The notes beneath the pieces are model-generated. The model was not told the DNA's origin, made no database searches, and saw nothing but the letters and a program-made list of their open reading frames with translations. 64,000 bases of DNA from Streptomyces sp. NK15101 (GTDB taxonomy: Bacteria; Actinomycetota; Actinomycetes; Streptomycetales; Streptomycetaceae), in NCBI RefSeq assembly GCF_020400725.1, contig NZ_JAINVG010000003.1, forward strand, positions 62,001 through 126,000. The letters are read 5' to 3'. Position numbers and translations under genes: made by a program. Shown here in pieces: positions 32,532 to 41,679 of the stretch; position 1 is the stretch's first letter; every line of letters begins with the position of its first letter.

Positions 32532-33591
32532 TGTGCACGTACTCGACGAGACGGCTCAGCGCGTCCGGGTCCATCGCCGGCATGACGCCGTGGCCCAGGT
32601 TGAAGACGTGCCCCTCCAGCCCCTCGGCGGCGGCCAGGACCTCGTCCGTCTTGGCCTCCACGACCTCGCGCGAGGCGAAGAGCACGGCCGGGTCCAGGTT
32701 TCCCTGGAGGGCCTTGCCGGGGCCGACGCGGCGGGCGGCCTCGTCGAGCGGGACGCGCCAGTCGACGCCGACGACGTCCGCGCCGGCCTCGCCCATCAGG
32801 CCGAGCAGCTCGCCCGTACCGACGCCGAAGTGGATGCGCGGGACGCCGTAGGAGGCGACCGCGTCGAAGACCTTGGTGGAGGCGGGCATCACCGAGCGGC
32901 GGTAGTCGGCCGGGGCGAGGGCGCCGACCCAGGAGTCGAAGAGCTGCACGGCGGAGGCGCCGGCCTCGATCTGGACCTTGAGGAAGGCCGAGGTGATCTC
33001 GGCCAGGCGGTCGAGCAGGTCGGCCCAGAGCTGCGGGTCGCCGTACATGAGCGCCTTGGTGTGCTCGTGGCTGCGCGACGGGCCGCCCTCGACGAGGTAG
33101 CTCGCGAGGGTGAAAGGCGCGCCGGCGAAGCCGATGAGCGGGGTGTCGCCCAGCTCCTCGGTGAGCATGCCGATGGCCTCGGTGACGTAGTGGACGTCCT
33201 CGGGGGTCAGGTCGCGCAGCCGGTCGAGGTCGGCGCGGGTGCGGATCGGGTCGGCGACGACCGGGCCGACGCCGGGCTTGATGTCGAGGTCGAGGCCGAT
33301 GGCCTTGAGCGGGACGACGATGTCGCTGAAGTAGATGGCGGCGTCGACCTTGTGGCGCCGGACCGGCTGGAGCGTGATCTCGGTGACCAGCTCGGGCCGC
33401 ATGCACGACTCGAGCATGGGGATGCCCTCGCGGACCTTCAGGTACTCGGGGAGGGAGCGCCCGGCCTGTCGCATGAACCAGACGGGGGTGTGGGGCACCG
33501 GCTCGCGCCGGCATGCCTTGAGGAACGCGGAGTCGTACGTCCGCGACTGCTGCTTCGTCTGCTGGCCCTGCGGGCTGTCCGTGGCACTCAC
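32515..33591 (-). CDS. hemE: Uroporphyrinogen decarboxylase
   Basis: A 358-residue UroD that converts uroporphyrinogen III to coproporphyrinogen III in the cytoplasm. Signatures are [15 protein letters not shown] near the N terminus, [16 protein letters not shown] with the key Asp, [26 protein letters not shown] and GHGVMP near the end. With hemG and hemQ about 5 kb away it gives three haem genes in the window. GTG 33591 is chosen; the frame also offers TTG 33597. It is divergent from the DUF3000 gene. Confidence 0.95.
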   Translation of the reverse strand: MSATDSPQGQQTKQQSRTYDSAFLKACRREPVPHTPVWFMRQAGRSLPEYLKVREGIPMLESCMRPELVTEITLQPVRRHKVDAAIYFSDIVVPLKAIGLDLDIKPGVGPVVADPIRTRADLDRLRDLTPEDVHYVTEAIGMLTEELGDTPLIGFAGAPFTLASYLVEGGPSRSHEHTKALMYGDPQLWADLLDRLAEITSAFLKVQIEAGASAVQLFDSWVGALAPADYRRSVMPASTKVFDAVASYGVPRIHFGVGTGELLGLMGEAGADVVGVDWRVPLDEAARRVGPGKALQGNLDPAVLFASREVVEAKTDEVLAAAEGLEGHVFNLGHGVMPAMDPDALSRLVEYVHTRTAR

Positions 33592-33680
33592 GCCCAAATC
33601 TTCGCATGCGGCGGGAAGCCGCTCGTCCGGGCCGGGTGTCCTCCCTGCACGGAGGCCCCGTTCCGCCTACTCTTCCCCGC

Positions 33681-34373
33681 ATGGCTGCGGCTCAGGGACA
33701 TTTTTCCGATCAATCCGACGGCGATCGAGGGACGGACGAAACGGCGGACAGTACGGAGGCGGACCGGGTTCCGCCCGCGTTCCGGCGGGCGGTGGAGGCC
33801 TTGCGCTCGGCGAGGCTGCGGTCCGAGATCGAGATCGACCCGACCAGGCCGCCGCAGCGGCTCGCCCCGTACGCGTACGCGGTGGAGGCGGCCGTCGTGG
33901 AGGACGAGGAGGACCTGGCGGACGGGCGGCTCGTGCTGCTGCACGATCCGGACGGCCACGAGGCCTGGAAGGGCACGTTCCGCCTGGTGACCCTGGTTCG
34001 GGCGGAGCTGGAGCCGGAGATGGCGGCGGACCCGCTGCTGCCCGAGGTCTGCTGGTCCTGGCTGACCGGGGCGATGGAGGCGCGGGGGCTCCTGTACGGG
34101 GAGGCGAGCGGGACCGTGACGATGGCGGGCTCGCACTACTTCGGCGGGCTCGCCGACCGCAGGCCGGCCACCCAGATCGAGATCCGGGCGTCCTGGACCC
34201 CGCGCGAGGGCCTGGGCGGGGTGCCGGACACGGGGGCGCACCTGGCGGCCTGGTGCGACCTGCTCTGCCAGATCGCGGGACTGCCGCCCGCGCCGGCGGA
34301 CCCGGGATCGGGGACGGTGACGGGGGCGGGCGTCGTCTCGCTGCCCCAGCGGCGGGGGCCTCAGGGGGCCTGA
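33681..34373 (+). CDS. DUF3000 family protein
   Basis: A 230-residue soluble protein of unknown function, conserved in actinobacteria. Typical segments are VPPAFRRAVEALRSARLRSE, PPQRLAPYAYAVEAAV, GRLVLLHDPDGHEAWKGTFR, GSHYFGGLADRRPATQIEIRASWTP (in part) and a closing AAWCDLLCQIAGLPP. TACTCT (33669-33674) seven bases before ATG 33681 suggests a leaderless transcript. It lies between hemE (divergent) and whiI. Confidence 0.88.
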   Translation: MAAAQGHFSDQSDGDRGTDETADSTEADRVPPAFRRAVEALRSARLRSEIEIDPTRPPQRLAPYAYAVEAAVVEDEEDLADGRLVLLHDPDGHEAWKGTFRLVTLVRAELEPEMAADPLLPEVCWSWLTGAMEARGLLYGEASGTVTMAGSHYFGGLADRRPATQIEIRASWTPREGLGGVPDTGAHLAAWCDLLCQIAGLPPAPADPGSGTVTGAGVVSLPQRRGPQGA

Positions 34374-34409
34374 GGGGTTCCGGCGGGGCCGCAGGGGCCC
34401 GAGGGGTCC

Positions 34410-34500
34410 CGGCGCGGCCCGCGGGCGAGGGGCCCGGCGCGGCCCGCGGGCGAGGGGCCCGGCGCGGCCCGCGGGTGGGGGAACCGGTGCGGCCCGCGGG
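34410..34500. repeat. 25-bp tandem repeats, 3.6 copies
   Basis: Units of CGGCGCGGCCCGCGGGCGAG plus five bases start at 34410, 34435, 34460 and 34485. The first two are identical, the third diverges at its end and the fourth is partial. They lie just after the DUF3000 stop, in the 364-bp gap before whiI. No coding sense is visible; the rest of the gap becomes AT-rich towards the whiI promoter (34575-34626). Confidence 0.75.
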
Positions 34501-34622
34501 CTCCTTCGGAAGGGTGCCCCGGCGCTCCCTCGTGGGGGTGACGACGCGGGGGCCGCTCGTAGGATGATCGATCACGCGTCCGAATTGCCCTAATTGTTAC
34601 TCACCAAATCGTGATCTTTCCC

Positions 34623-34650
34623 TAAAGGCGGGCGGCCCTGCTGCCGAAGG
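34623..34650 (+). promoter_or_regulatory. Sigma-WhiG-type promoter of whiI
   Basis: TAAA (34623-34626), 16 bases, then GCCGAAGG (34643-34650) closely fits the sigma-28-class WhiG consensus TAAA-N15/16-GCCGATAA. whiI is known to depend on sigma-WhiG in S. coelicolor, so position and family knowledge agree. The start codon is at 34738, giving a leader of roughly 80 bases. Confidence 0.65.
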
Positions 34651-34737
34651 AGTCAGTGACCCCTTCACAGCACGGGTTCGCCCCCGGCTTCTTCCCCGAG
34701 CCGGCTCCGTCCCGCACCCTTCCCCCCAGGAGGCCTG

Positions 34738-35403
34738 GTGTCCGTTCTCCTCGAGCAGCCCGCAAGCCTGGTCGCCTACCGCCCGAACAAGCCGACGGCC
34801 ATGGTCGTCGTGGCCGATCCGCGCGTCCGTTCCACCGTGACCCGCCACCTGTGGGCCCTTGGAGTACGCGACGTGATCGAGGCTTCGTCCATCGCGGAGG
34901 CCCGTCCCCGCGTCGGCAACCCGCGCGACATCTGCGTTGCCGACGTCCACCTGCCCGACGGCAGCGGCCTGACCCTGCTGTCCGAGACCCGCGCGGCGGG
35001 CTGGCCCAACGGCCTCGCCCTCTCGGCCGCCGACGACATCGGCGCCGTGCGCAACGCCCTGGCGGGCGGCGTGAAGGGCTACGTCGTCACCGGCACCCGG
35101 ACCAACATCGGCCACCCGACCCGCCCCGGCGCCGCCCCCATCGGCGCCGCGGCGGCCCGCCTCGGCCACCGCCGCCCCCCGGGTGCCCCGAGCCACCCGG
35201 GCGGCTACCGCGAGCTCTCCGGCCGTGAGGTCGAGGTGCTGCGGCTCGTCGCGGAGGGCCAGTCGAACAAGGCGATCGGCGTCTCCATGGGCCTCTCCGC
35301 CCTCACCGTCAAGAGCCACCTCGCCCGCATCGCCCGCAAGCTGGGCACCGGTGACCGCGCCGGCATGGTCGCGGTGGCCCTGCGGACGGGGATCATCCAC
35401 TGA
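34738..35403 (+). CDS. whiI: WhiI, atypical response regulator for sporulation
   Basis: A 221-residue LuxR/NarL-type regulator. The receiver domain (about 20-125) keeps D27 and the phosphoacceptor-position D69 (VADVHLPDG) and K113 (GVKGYVV) but lacks the usual acidic pair, in line with WhiI being an atypical receiver. The LuxR-type helix-turn-helix is at about 155-215 (LSGREVEVLRLVAEGQSNKA then LTVKSHLARIARKL). WhiI works with BldM as a heterodimer controlling late sporulation genes. Identification rests on length, the receiver, the hemE/DUF3000/rnd neighbourhood and the sigma-WhiG-type promoter. Start GTG 34738 has AGGAGG six bases upstream. Confidence 0.85.
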   Translation: MSVLLEQPASLVAYRPNKPTAMVVVADPRVRSTVTRHLWALGVRDVIEASSIAEARPRVGNPRDICVADVHLPDGSGLTLLSETRAAGWPNGLALSAADDIGAVRNALAGGVKGYVVTGTRTNIGHPTRPGAAPIGAAAARLGHRRPPGAPSHPGGYRELSGREVEVLRLVAEGQSNKAIGVSMGLSALTVKSHLARIARKLGTGDRAGMVAVALRTGIIH

Positions 35404-35423
35404 CGGCCGGTGGACCCGGGCCC

Positions 35424-35457
35424 GCGCCTGCCGACGGAACGTTCCGTCGGCAGGCGC
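35424..35457. terminator. 34-bp perfect palindrome between whiI and rnd
   Basis: Arms GCGCCTGCCGACGGAAC (35424-35440) and its exact complement (35441-35457) meet without a spacer. As RNA it gives a 14-bp stem with a six-base AACGUU loop, 21 bases after the whiI stop, so it is probably the whiI terminator; rnd starts 27 bases later. Confidence 0.75.
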
Positions 35458-35483
35458 TTGCCGTCGACCGATACCCTTGACAC

Positions 35484-36767
35484 GTGACCGACGCCCAAGA
35501 GACCGCAGCAGACACAGCACTGCGCACCACCGGGGGCGGCCCCCCGGACGACGATGTCCCTGCGAATGGGCTTCCGATCCCGTTGCTGGAGCCCCGTGAG
35601 GGGATTCCGCCCGTCGTCGAGACCGCGGAGGCCCTCGCCGGGGTGATCGCCGCGTTCGCCGCCGGAAGCGGTCCCGTGGCCGTGGACGCCGAGCGCGCCT
35701 CCGGCTACCGCTACGGCCAGCGCGCCTATCTCGTCCAGCTCCGCCGCGAGGGCGCGGGCACCGCGCTCATCGACCCCGTCGGCTGCCCCGACCTCTCGGG
35801 GCTCGGCGAGGCGCTCGCCGGGGCCGAATGGATCCTGCACGCCGCGACCCAGGACCTCCCGTGCCTGCGCGACATAGGCATGCTCCCCACCTCCCTCTTC
35901 GACACCGAGCTCGCCGGGCGCCTGGCGGGCTTCCCGCGGGTCGGCCTCGGCGCGATGGTCGAGTCCGTCCTCGGCTACGCCCTGGAGAAGGGCCACTCCG
36001 CGGTCGACTGGTCCACCCGCCCGCTGCCCGAGCCGTGGCTGCGGTACGCGGCGCTCGACGTCGAACTCCTCGTCGACCTGCGCGACGCCCTGGAGAAGGA
36101 GCTCGACCGGCAGGGCAAGCTGGAGTGGGCCCGCCAGGAGTTCGACGCGATCGCCTCGGCCCCGCCCGCCCCGCCGCGCAAGGACCCGTGGCGCCGCACC
36201 TCCGGCATGCACAAGGTGCGCCGCCGGCGTCAGATGGCGGTCGTGCGGGAGCTGTGGACGGCCCGTGACAAGGTCGCCCAGCGGCGCGACGTCTCCCCCG
36301 GCAAGGTGCTGAGCGACGCGGCGATCGTGGAGGCGGCGCTCGCGGTGCCGGTGAACGTGGCCGCGCTCACCGCGCTGCCCGGCTTCGGCAACCGGATGGG
36401 CCGCCGTCAGCTGGAGCAGTGGCAGGCCGCCGTGGACCGCGCCAGGGCCCTGCCGGAGAGCGAGCTGCCCCAGCCGGGCCAGCAGGTCGCGGGCCCGCCC
36501 CCGCCGCGCGCCTGGGCGGACAAGGACCCGGTCGCGGCGGCCCGCCTCTCGGCGGCGCGCGCGGCGGTCTCGGCGCTCGCGGAGGAGCTGAACCTCCCGC
36601 AGGAGAACCTGATCACCCCGGACACCGTGCGCCGGGTCTGCTGGGAGCCGCCGTCGCCGGGCACCCCGGAGACGGTCGCCGCCGCCCTCACGGGCTACGG
36701 CGCCCGCCCGTGGCAGGTGGAACTGGTGACCCCGCTGCTCGTGAAGGCGCTGTCGGCGAGCGCGTGA
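35484..36767 (+). CDS. rnd: Ribonuclease D
   Basis: A 427-residue DEDD-family 3'-5' exoribonuclease with HRDC domain(s). The exonuclease motifs are VAVDAERASGYRYG (D-x-E), HAATQDLPCL (Asp of motif II) and YAALDVELLVDL (motif III Tyr..Asp). The HRDC region begins at RKDPWRRTSGMHKV and includes DVSPGKVLSDAAIVEAA. It trims tRNA and other RNA 3' ends. GTG 35484 is close to TACCCT (35471-35476), so a leaderless or very short leader is possible. Confidence 0.93.
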   Translation: MTDAQETAADTALRTTGGGPPDDDVPANGLPIPLLEPREGIPPVVETAEALAGVIAAFAAGSGPVAVDAERASGYRYGQRAYLVQLRREGAGTALIDPVGCPDLSGLGEALAGAEWILHAATQDLPCLRDIGMLPTSLFDTELAGRLAGFPRVGLGAMVESVLGYALEKGHSAVDWSTRPLPEPWLRYAALDVELLVDLRDALEKELDRQGKLEWARQEFDAIASAPPAPPRKDPWRRTSGMHKVRRRRQMAVVRELWTARDKVAQRRDVSPGKVLSDAAIVEAALAVPVNVAALTALPGFGNRMGRRQLEQWQAAVDRARALPESELPQPGQQVAGPPPPRAWADKDPVAAARLSAARAAVSALAEELNLPQENLITPDTVRRVCWEPPSPGTPETVAAALTGYGARPWQVELVTPLLVKALSASA

Positions 36768-36774
36768 CCGGGTC

Positions 36775-36816
36775 GGGAGAGCCCCCGGCGCCCCGAGAGG
36801 CGCCGGGGGCTCTCCC
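36775..36816. terminator. Bidirectional terminator between rnd and a convergent hydrolase
   Basis: Perfect 16-bp arms GGGAGAGCCCCCGGCG (36775-36790) and its complement (36801-36816); two more C-G pairs extend the stem into the ten-base loop. It lies eight bases after the rnd stop and four bases beyond the hydrolase stop. Confidence 0.85.
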
Positions 36817-36820
36817 CTTC

Positions 36821-37954
36821 CTACGGGGCCGGGCTGAGGTTGCCGTCGACGTCCATGTCGAAGACGCCCTGGGTCTTGCCGTCGACCTTGAGGTGCTTGA
36901 GCCAGTGCTTCGAGAGTTCGTGCACGTTCTTGTGCTGGACCTCCCACGGCACGGAATGCCCGGCGCAGGCCAGCTTGACCATCAGCTTGTGGGCGCCCGC
37001 GACGGAGTGGTACAGCGCGGGGACCGAGAAGTTGAGTTCCGGGTTGGGGTTGGGCGGTTTCGTGTTCGCCTGCTTGTCGTGCTCCCCGTACACGATCAGT
37101 ACGGGCACGCTTCCGCCGAGCACCTCGTCCTGCGCCGCGGTGGCCTTGTTCCATCCCCACCGGGTGAAGCTCCTGAACCGGCTGAGCCCGTCGATGCCTC
37201 CCCAGACGCTGCCGACCGGATCGCTCTTCTGGAGCGCGTCCCAGACCACGTCGACGATGCCGTCCTCACGCTGACCCTCGCAGAGCAGTTCGCCGCCCCA
37301 GCCGGCCGGGGAGGACAGTCCGCCTTTCGTGCTGAGGTTGGTCGGGAAGCCCGGCGCCGGCAGCGAGGCCGGCGGGTTCGGACTGCCCTCGGCCGGGAAG
37401 ATCGGCGCCAGCAGGAACAGGCTCTCGACCTTGTCGGGGTTCTTGACCGCGTACGGCCCCATCCAGAACGCGGCGGCGGACCAGCCGATGAAGGCGACCT
37501 TGTCCGCCCCGCACAGCCCGCGGATGAACTCCACGACGGTGTGCAGCTCGTCCCAGTCGCTGTACGAGTTGTTCAGCTGGTACGGGTAGTTCAGCTGGCC
37601 ACCAGGCGTGAATCCCGGCGGCCGCGGCGTGAGCAGGTTCTGCTGGTTGGGATTGACGTTGTGGGGGTCGTCCATCGTGGGCCGTGCCGAGAGGCCGGAG
37701 CCCTGGAGGTCCATCATGAAGACGTCGTAGCCGGCCTGCGCCAGCGCCCCTGACCAGCTGTACGTCTTGTACCGGAGGTCGAAGCCCGGGAGCGTCGGGA
37801 CGCTCCGGCCGTGGAGCATGAGGACCGGCTTGCGTTCCTGGCCCTCGGGCGTGCCGTTGCGTTCCCGTACGAAGAGCTCGACCTCCTCGCCCTCGTTCGC
37901 GGGGACGGTGGACGTGTGCCAGACCCAGTGGTCGGTGGTGATGACCTTCGCCAT
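36821..37954 (-). CDS. Alpha/beta hydrolase family protein
   Basis: A 377-residue alpha/beta hydrolase. VLMLHGRSVPTLPGFDL gives the oxyanion strand with HG, FMMDLQGSGLSARP follows, the nucleophile elbow is VAFIGWSAAAFWMG (G-W-S-A-A), the acid probably lies in LIVYGEHDKQ, and the late AGHSVPWEVQ supplies the His. There is no signal peptide. The GWSA rather than GxSxG with Gly at the fifth place is mildly atypical. The substrate is unknown. Start ATG 37954 has GGAAGGGA five bases upstream. Confidence 0.85.
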   Translation of the reverse strand: MAKVITTDHWVWHTSTVPANEGEEVELFVRERNGTPEGQERKPVLMLHGRSVPTLPGFDLRYKTYSWSGALAQAGYDVFMMDLQGSGLSARPTMDDPHNVNPNQQNLLTPRPPGFTPGGQLNYPYQLNNSYSDWDELHTVVEFIRGLCGADKVAFIGWSAAAFWMGPYAVKNPDKVESLFLLAPIFPAEGSPNPPASLPAPGFPTNLSTKGGLSSPAGWGGELLCEGQREDGIVDVVWDALQKSDPVGSVWGGIDGLSRFRSFTRWGWNKATAAQDEVLGGSVPVLIVYGEHDKQANTKPPNPNPELNFSVPALYHSVAGAHKLMVKLACAGHSVPWEVQHKNVHELSKHWLKHLKVDGKTQGVFDMDVDGNLSPAP

Positions 37955-38251
37955 GGAAGTCCCTTCCGTGTGGGAGGGCCGAGGCCGCGCGCCCCGGCCC
38001 GGCCAGCGTCTTCCGGACGGTGGACGGACGCCAGGCCACGGCCGCCCGCCTGAGCCCATCGGGTTGCCGGACCGTCCCAACGGAGGGGCGCGCGGAGGGG
38101 GCGCGCGACGGGTGCGGGATGTGACCTTCACCGCTTGGCCCTCAAGGGGTGGGCAGCCTGGTTACCCACAAGTAGCATGGGGGGAAGCAAGCGCACGCTT
38201 AGGCGTGGGCCGCAGCAGCAGTGCCATCCCGCACCCTGGAGGAGAGCCATC
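37955..38251. other. Divergent intergenic region upstream of fadA
   Basis: A 297-bp gap with no gene. Near 38161-38200 there is a less G+C-rich stretch with TAGCAT (38173-38178) as a possible -10 for fadA and a short inverted repeat AAGCG-CA-CGCTT (38189-38200) that could bind a TetR-type fatty-acid regulator. The rest is G+C-rich. The promoter call is tentative. Confidence 0.35.
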
Positions 38252-39466
38252 GTGCCTCGTACCGTCAGGGACGTCGTCTTCGTCGACGGCGTCCGCACCC
38301 CGTTCGGCAAGGCGGGCCCGAAGGGCATCTACCACGAGACCCGCGCCGACGACCTCGTCGTGAAGGCCATCCGGGAGCTGCTGCGCCGCAACCCGGGCCT
38401 CGACCCCGCGAAGATCGACGAGGTCGCCATCGCCGCGACCACGCAGATCGGCGACCAGGGCCTGACCCTCGGCCGCACGGCGGGCATCCTCGCCGGGCTG
38501 CCGCAGTCGGTGCCGGGCTACTCCATCGACCGCATGTGCGCCGGTGCCCTCACGGCCGTGACGAGCCTCGCCGGTTCGATCGCCTTCGGCGCGTACGACG
38601 CCGTCATCGCCGGTGGCGTCGAGCACATGGGCCGCCACCCCATGGGCGAGGGCGTCGACCCGAACCCGCGGTTCGTCAGCGAGAAGCTGGTCGACGAGTC
38701 CGCCCTCTTCATGGGCATGACCGCCGAGAACCTGCACGACCGCTACCCCACCATCACCAAGCAGCGCGCCGACGAGTACGCCGTGCGCTCGCAGGAGAAG
38801 GCCGCCAAGGCGTACGCCGACGGCAAGATCCAGCAGGACCTGGTGCCGATCTCGGTGCGCCGCACCGACGCCTCCACCGGCGAGACCGGCTGGGGCCTGG
38901 TCACCGCCGACGAGCCGATGCGCCCGGGCACCACCCTGGAGTCGCTGGCGAACCTGAAGACGCCGTTCCGCGTCCACGGCAACGTCACCGCGGGCAACGC
39001 GGCCGGCCTCAACGACGGCGCCACCGCCTCGATCATCGCCTCCGAGGACTTCGCCCGCGAGAACGGTCTCCCGGTCAAGATGCGCCTCGTCTCCTACGCC
39101 TTCGCCGGCGTGGAGCCCGAGGTCATGGGCTACGGCCCGATCCCGGCCACCGAGAAGGCCCTCGCCAAGGCCGGTCTGTCCATCGAGGACATCGACCTCT
39201 TCGAGATCAACGAGGCCTTCGCGGTCCAGGTCCTCGCGTTCCTGGAGCACTACGGCATCGCCGACGACGACGCCCGCGTCAACCAGTACGGCGGCGCCAT
39301 CGCCTACGGCCACCCGCTCGCCTCCTCCGGCGTCCGTCTGATGACGCAGCTGGCCCGCCAGTTCGAGGAGAACCCGCAGGTCCGTTACGGCCTCACCACC
39401 ATGTGCGTCGGCTTCGGCATGGGCGCGACGGTCATCTGGGAGAACCCCCACTGGGAGGGCAAGTGA
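38252..39466 (+). CDS. fadA: Acetyl-CoA acyltransferase (thiolase), beta-oxidation beta subunit
   Basis: A 404-residue thiolase. The nucleophilic cysteine is C96 in SIDRMCAGALTA; the NEAFAVQVLAF helix, the catalytic GHPLASSGVRLM histidine and the second cysteine in TTMCVGFGMGA are all present. It cleaves 3-ketoacyl-CoA to acetyl-CoA and shortened acyl-CoA. GTG 38252 has GGAGGA eight bases upstream. Its TGA overlaps the GTG of fadB, giving translational coupling of the two subunits of the fatty acid oxidation complex. Confidence 0.94.
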   Translation: MPRTVRDVVFVDGVRTPFGKAGPKGIYHETRADDLVVKAIRELLRRNPGLDPAKIDEVAIAATTQIGDQGLTLGRTAGILAGLPQSVPGYSIDRMCAGALTAVTSLAGSIAFGAYDAVIAGGVEHMGRHPMGEGVDPNPRFVSEKLVDESALFMGMTAENLHDRYPTITKQRADEYAVRSQEKAAKAYADGKIQQDLVPISVRRTDASTGETGWGLVTADEPMRPGTTLESLANLKTPFRVHGNVTAGNAAGLNDGATASIIASEDFARENGLPVKMRLVSYAFAGVEPEVMGYGPIPATEKALAKAGLSIEDIDLFEINEAFAVQVLAFLEHYGIADDDARVNQYGGAIAYGHPLASSGVRLMTQLARQFEENPQVRYGLTTMCVGFGMGATVIWENPHWEGK

Positions 39467-41601
39467 GCACCACCGCCGAGCTTCTGAAGGGCGCCGCCGA
39501 GCTCTTCCCGGACGAGGTAGTCACCTCGGCCCACGTACGGCACTTCGAACTCCCGGCGAACGCCGGCCGGTTCGCGCTGATCACGCTGGACAACGGCTTC
39601 GACCACACCAAGCCGACCACCTTCGGCCCGCAGTCCCTCGCCAACCTGAACACGGCGATCGACCAGGTCGAGGCCGAAGCCGCGAACGGTGAGATCGTCG
39701 GCGTCGGCATCACCGGCAAGCCGTTCATCTTCGCCGTCGGCGCCGACCTCAAGGGCGTCGAGCTGCTCAAGAAGCACGACGAGGCGCTCGCCATCGGCAA
39801 GGGCGGCCACGACGTCTTCAAGCGTCTCTCCGCGCTCGCCGTGCCGACCTTCGCGTACTACAACGGCGCGGCCATGGGCGGCGGCGTCGAGGTCGGTCTG
39901 CACTGCACCTACCGCACCGTGTCGAAGGCCCTGCCGGCCTTCTCGCTGCCCGAGGTCTTCCTCGGCCTGGTGCCCGGCTGGGGCGGCTGCGCCATCCTGC
40001 CGAACCTGATCGGTGCCGAGAAGGCCGTCTCGGTCATCATCGAGAACTCGCTCAACCAGAACCGCCAGCTCAAGGGCAAGCAGGTCTTCGAGCTCGGCAT
40101 CGCCGACGCCCTCTTCGAGGGTGCCGACTTCCTGGAGCAGTCGCTGCTCTGGACCGCCTCGGTCCTCAAGGGCGACGTCACCGTGGACCGTCCCGAGGTC
40201 GACCGCGGCGAGGCCTGGGACCAGGCCGTCGCCAAGGGCCGCGCCGTCGCCGACTCCAAGGTGCACGGCGCCGCCCCGGCCGCCTACCGCGCCCTCGACA
40301 TCATCGAGGCCGCCAAGGACGGCGACCTGCAGAAGGGCTTCGACGCCGAGGACCAGGCCCTCGCGGACCTGATCATGGGCGGCGAGCTGCGCTCCGGCAT
40401 CTACGCCTTCAACCTGGTGCAGAAGCGCGGCAAGCGCCCGGCCGGCGCCCCGGACAAGTCCCTGGCCCGCCCGGTCACCAAGGTCGGTGTCGTCGGTGCC
40501 GGTCTGATGGCCTCCCAGCTCGCCCTGCTCTTCCTGCGCCGCCTCGAGGTGCCGGTCGTCCTGACCGACATCGACCAGGAGCGCGTCGACAAGGGCGTGG
40601 GCTACGTCCACGGCGAGATCGACAAGCTGCTCGGCAAGGGCCGCATCAACCAGGACAAGGCCAACCGCCTCAAGGGCCTGGTCTCCGGCGTCCTGGACAA
40701 GGCCGAGGGCTTCGCGGACGCGGACTTCATCATCGAGGCCGTGTTCGAGGAGATGTCCGTCAAGCAGAAGGTGTTCGCGGAGGTCGAGGCCGTCGCCCCG
40801 GCGCACGCGATCCTCGCCACCAACACCTCCTCGCTGTCGGTCTCCGAGATGGCGTCCAAGCTCCAGCACCCGGAGCGCGTGGTCGGCTTCCACTTCTTCA
40901 ACCCGGTCGCGGTCCTCCCGCTCCTGGAGATCGTCAAGGGCGAGCGGACCGACGACGCCTCCCTGGCCACCGCCTTCGGCGTCGCCAAGAAGCTGAAGAA
41001 GACCGCGGTCCTCACCAAGGACGCCCCGGCGTTCGTCGTGAACCGCATCCTGACCCGCTTCATGGGCGAGATCCAGAACGTCATCGACGAGGGCACCTCC
41101 GTCGAGACCGCGGAGAAGGCCGTCGAGCCGCTCGGCCTGCCGATGTCCCCGCTGGTCCTCCTGGAGCTCGTCGGCCCGGCCATCGGCCTGCACGTCTCCG
41201 AGACCCTGAACCGCGCCTTCCCGGAGCGCTTCAAGGTCTCCCCCAACCTGAAGGCCGTCGTCGAGGCCGGCAAGCGCGGCTTCTACGTCTACAAGCCGGA
41301 GAACGGCTTCAAGCCGGAGCTCGACCCCGAGGTCGCCGCGCTCCTGAAGCAGGGCGACACCGTCCTGACGGAGGAGCAGGTCCGCGACCGCGTCCTCGAC
41401 GCGGTGGCGCAGGAGATCGGCCTCATGCTGGAGGAGGGTGTCGTCGCCGAGGCGCAGGACATCGACCTCTGCCTGATCACCGGTGCGGGCTGGCCCTTCC
41501 ACCTGGGCGGCATCACGCCGTACCTGGACCGTGAGGGCGTCTCCGAGCGCGTCAACGGCAAGCGTTTCCTGGCGCAGGGCGTGGCGAGCGTCCCGGCGTA
41601 A
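39463..41601 (+). CDS. fadB: Enoyl-CoA hydratase/3-hydroxyacyl-CoA dehydrogenase, beta-oxidation alpha subunit
   Basis: A 712-residue bifunctional protein. The N-terminal crotonase domain (about 1-300) has GKPFIFAVGADLKGV and NGAAMGGGVEVGLHC for the oxyanion hole, with the Glu in FSLPEVFLGLVPGWGG. The NAD-binding motif KVGVVGAGLMASQLALLF is near residue 340, followed by DFIIEAVFEEMSVKQ, TNTSSLSVSEMA and VVGFHFFNPV with the catalytic His. Two C-terminal dehydrogenase domains end at the protein end. Length is typical of FadB/FadJ. It is coupled to fadA by a 4-base overlap (GTGA). Confidence 0.95.
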   Translation: MSTTAELLKGAAELFPDEVVTSAHVRHFELPANAGRFALITLDNGFDHTKPTTFGPQSLANLNTAIDQVEAEAANGEIVGVGITGKPFIFAVGADLKGVELLKKHDEALAIGKGGHDVFKRLSALAVPTFAYYNGAAMGGGVEVGLHCTYRTVSKALPAFSLPEVFLGLVPGWGGCAILPNLIGAEKAVSVIIENSLNQNRQLKGKQVFELGIADALFEGADFLEQSLLWTASVLKGDVTVDRPEVDRGEAWDQAVAKGRAVADSKVHGAAPAAYRALDIIEAAKDGDLQKGFDAEDQALADLIMGGELRSGIYAFNLVQKRGKRPAGAPDKSLARPVTKVGVVGAGLMASQLALLFLRRLEVPVVLTDIDQERVDKGVGYVHGEIDKLLGKGRINQDKANRLKGLVSGVLDKAEGFADADFIIEAVFEEMSVKQKVFAEVEAVAPAHAILATNTSSLSVSEMASKLQHPERVVGFHFFNPVAVLPLLEIVKGERTDDASLATAFGVAKKLKKTAVLTKDAPAFVVNRILTRFMGEIQNVIDEGTSVETAEKAVEPLGLPMSPLVLLELVGPAIGLHVSETLNRAFPERFKVSPNLKAVVEAGKRGFYVYKPENGFKPELDPEVAALLKQGDTVLTEEQVRDRVLDAVAQEIGLMLEEGVVAEAQDIDLCLITGAGWPFHLGGITPYLDREGVSERVNGKRFLAQGVASVPA

Positions 41602-41611
41602 CACCTCAGGG

Positions 41612-41665
41612 CGTACGAGGAACGGCCCCGGCACCTTCCCAGGTGCCGGGGCCGTTCCTCGTACG
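41612..41665. terminator. Very long perfect terminator hairpin after fadAB
   Basis: A 25-bp perfect stem (41612-41636 with 41641-41665) and a four-base TCCC loop, starting 10 bases after the fadB stop and ending 14 bases before the convergent gene's stop. Confidence 0.9.
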
Positions 41666-41679
41666 TCAGGGGGGCGGAC

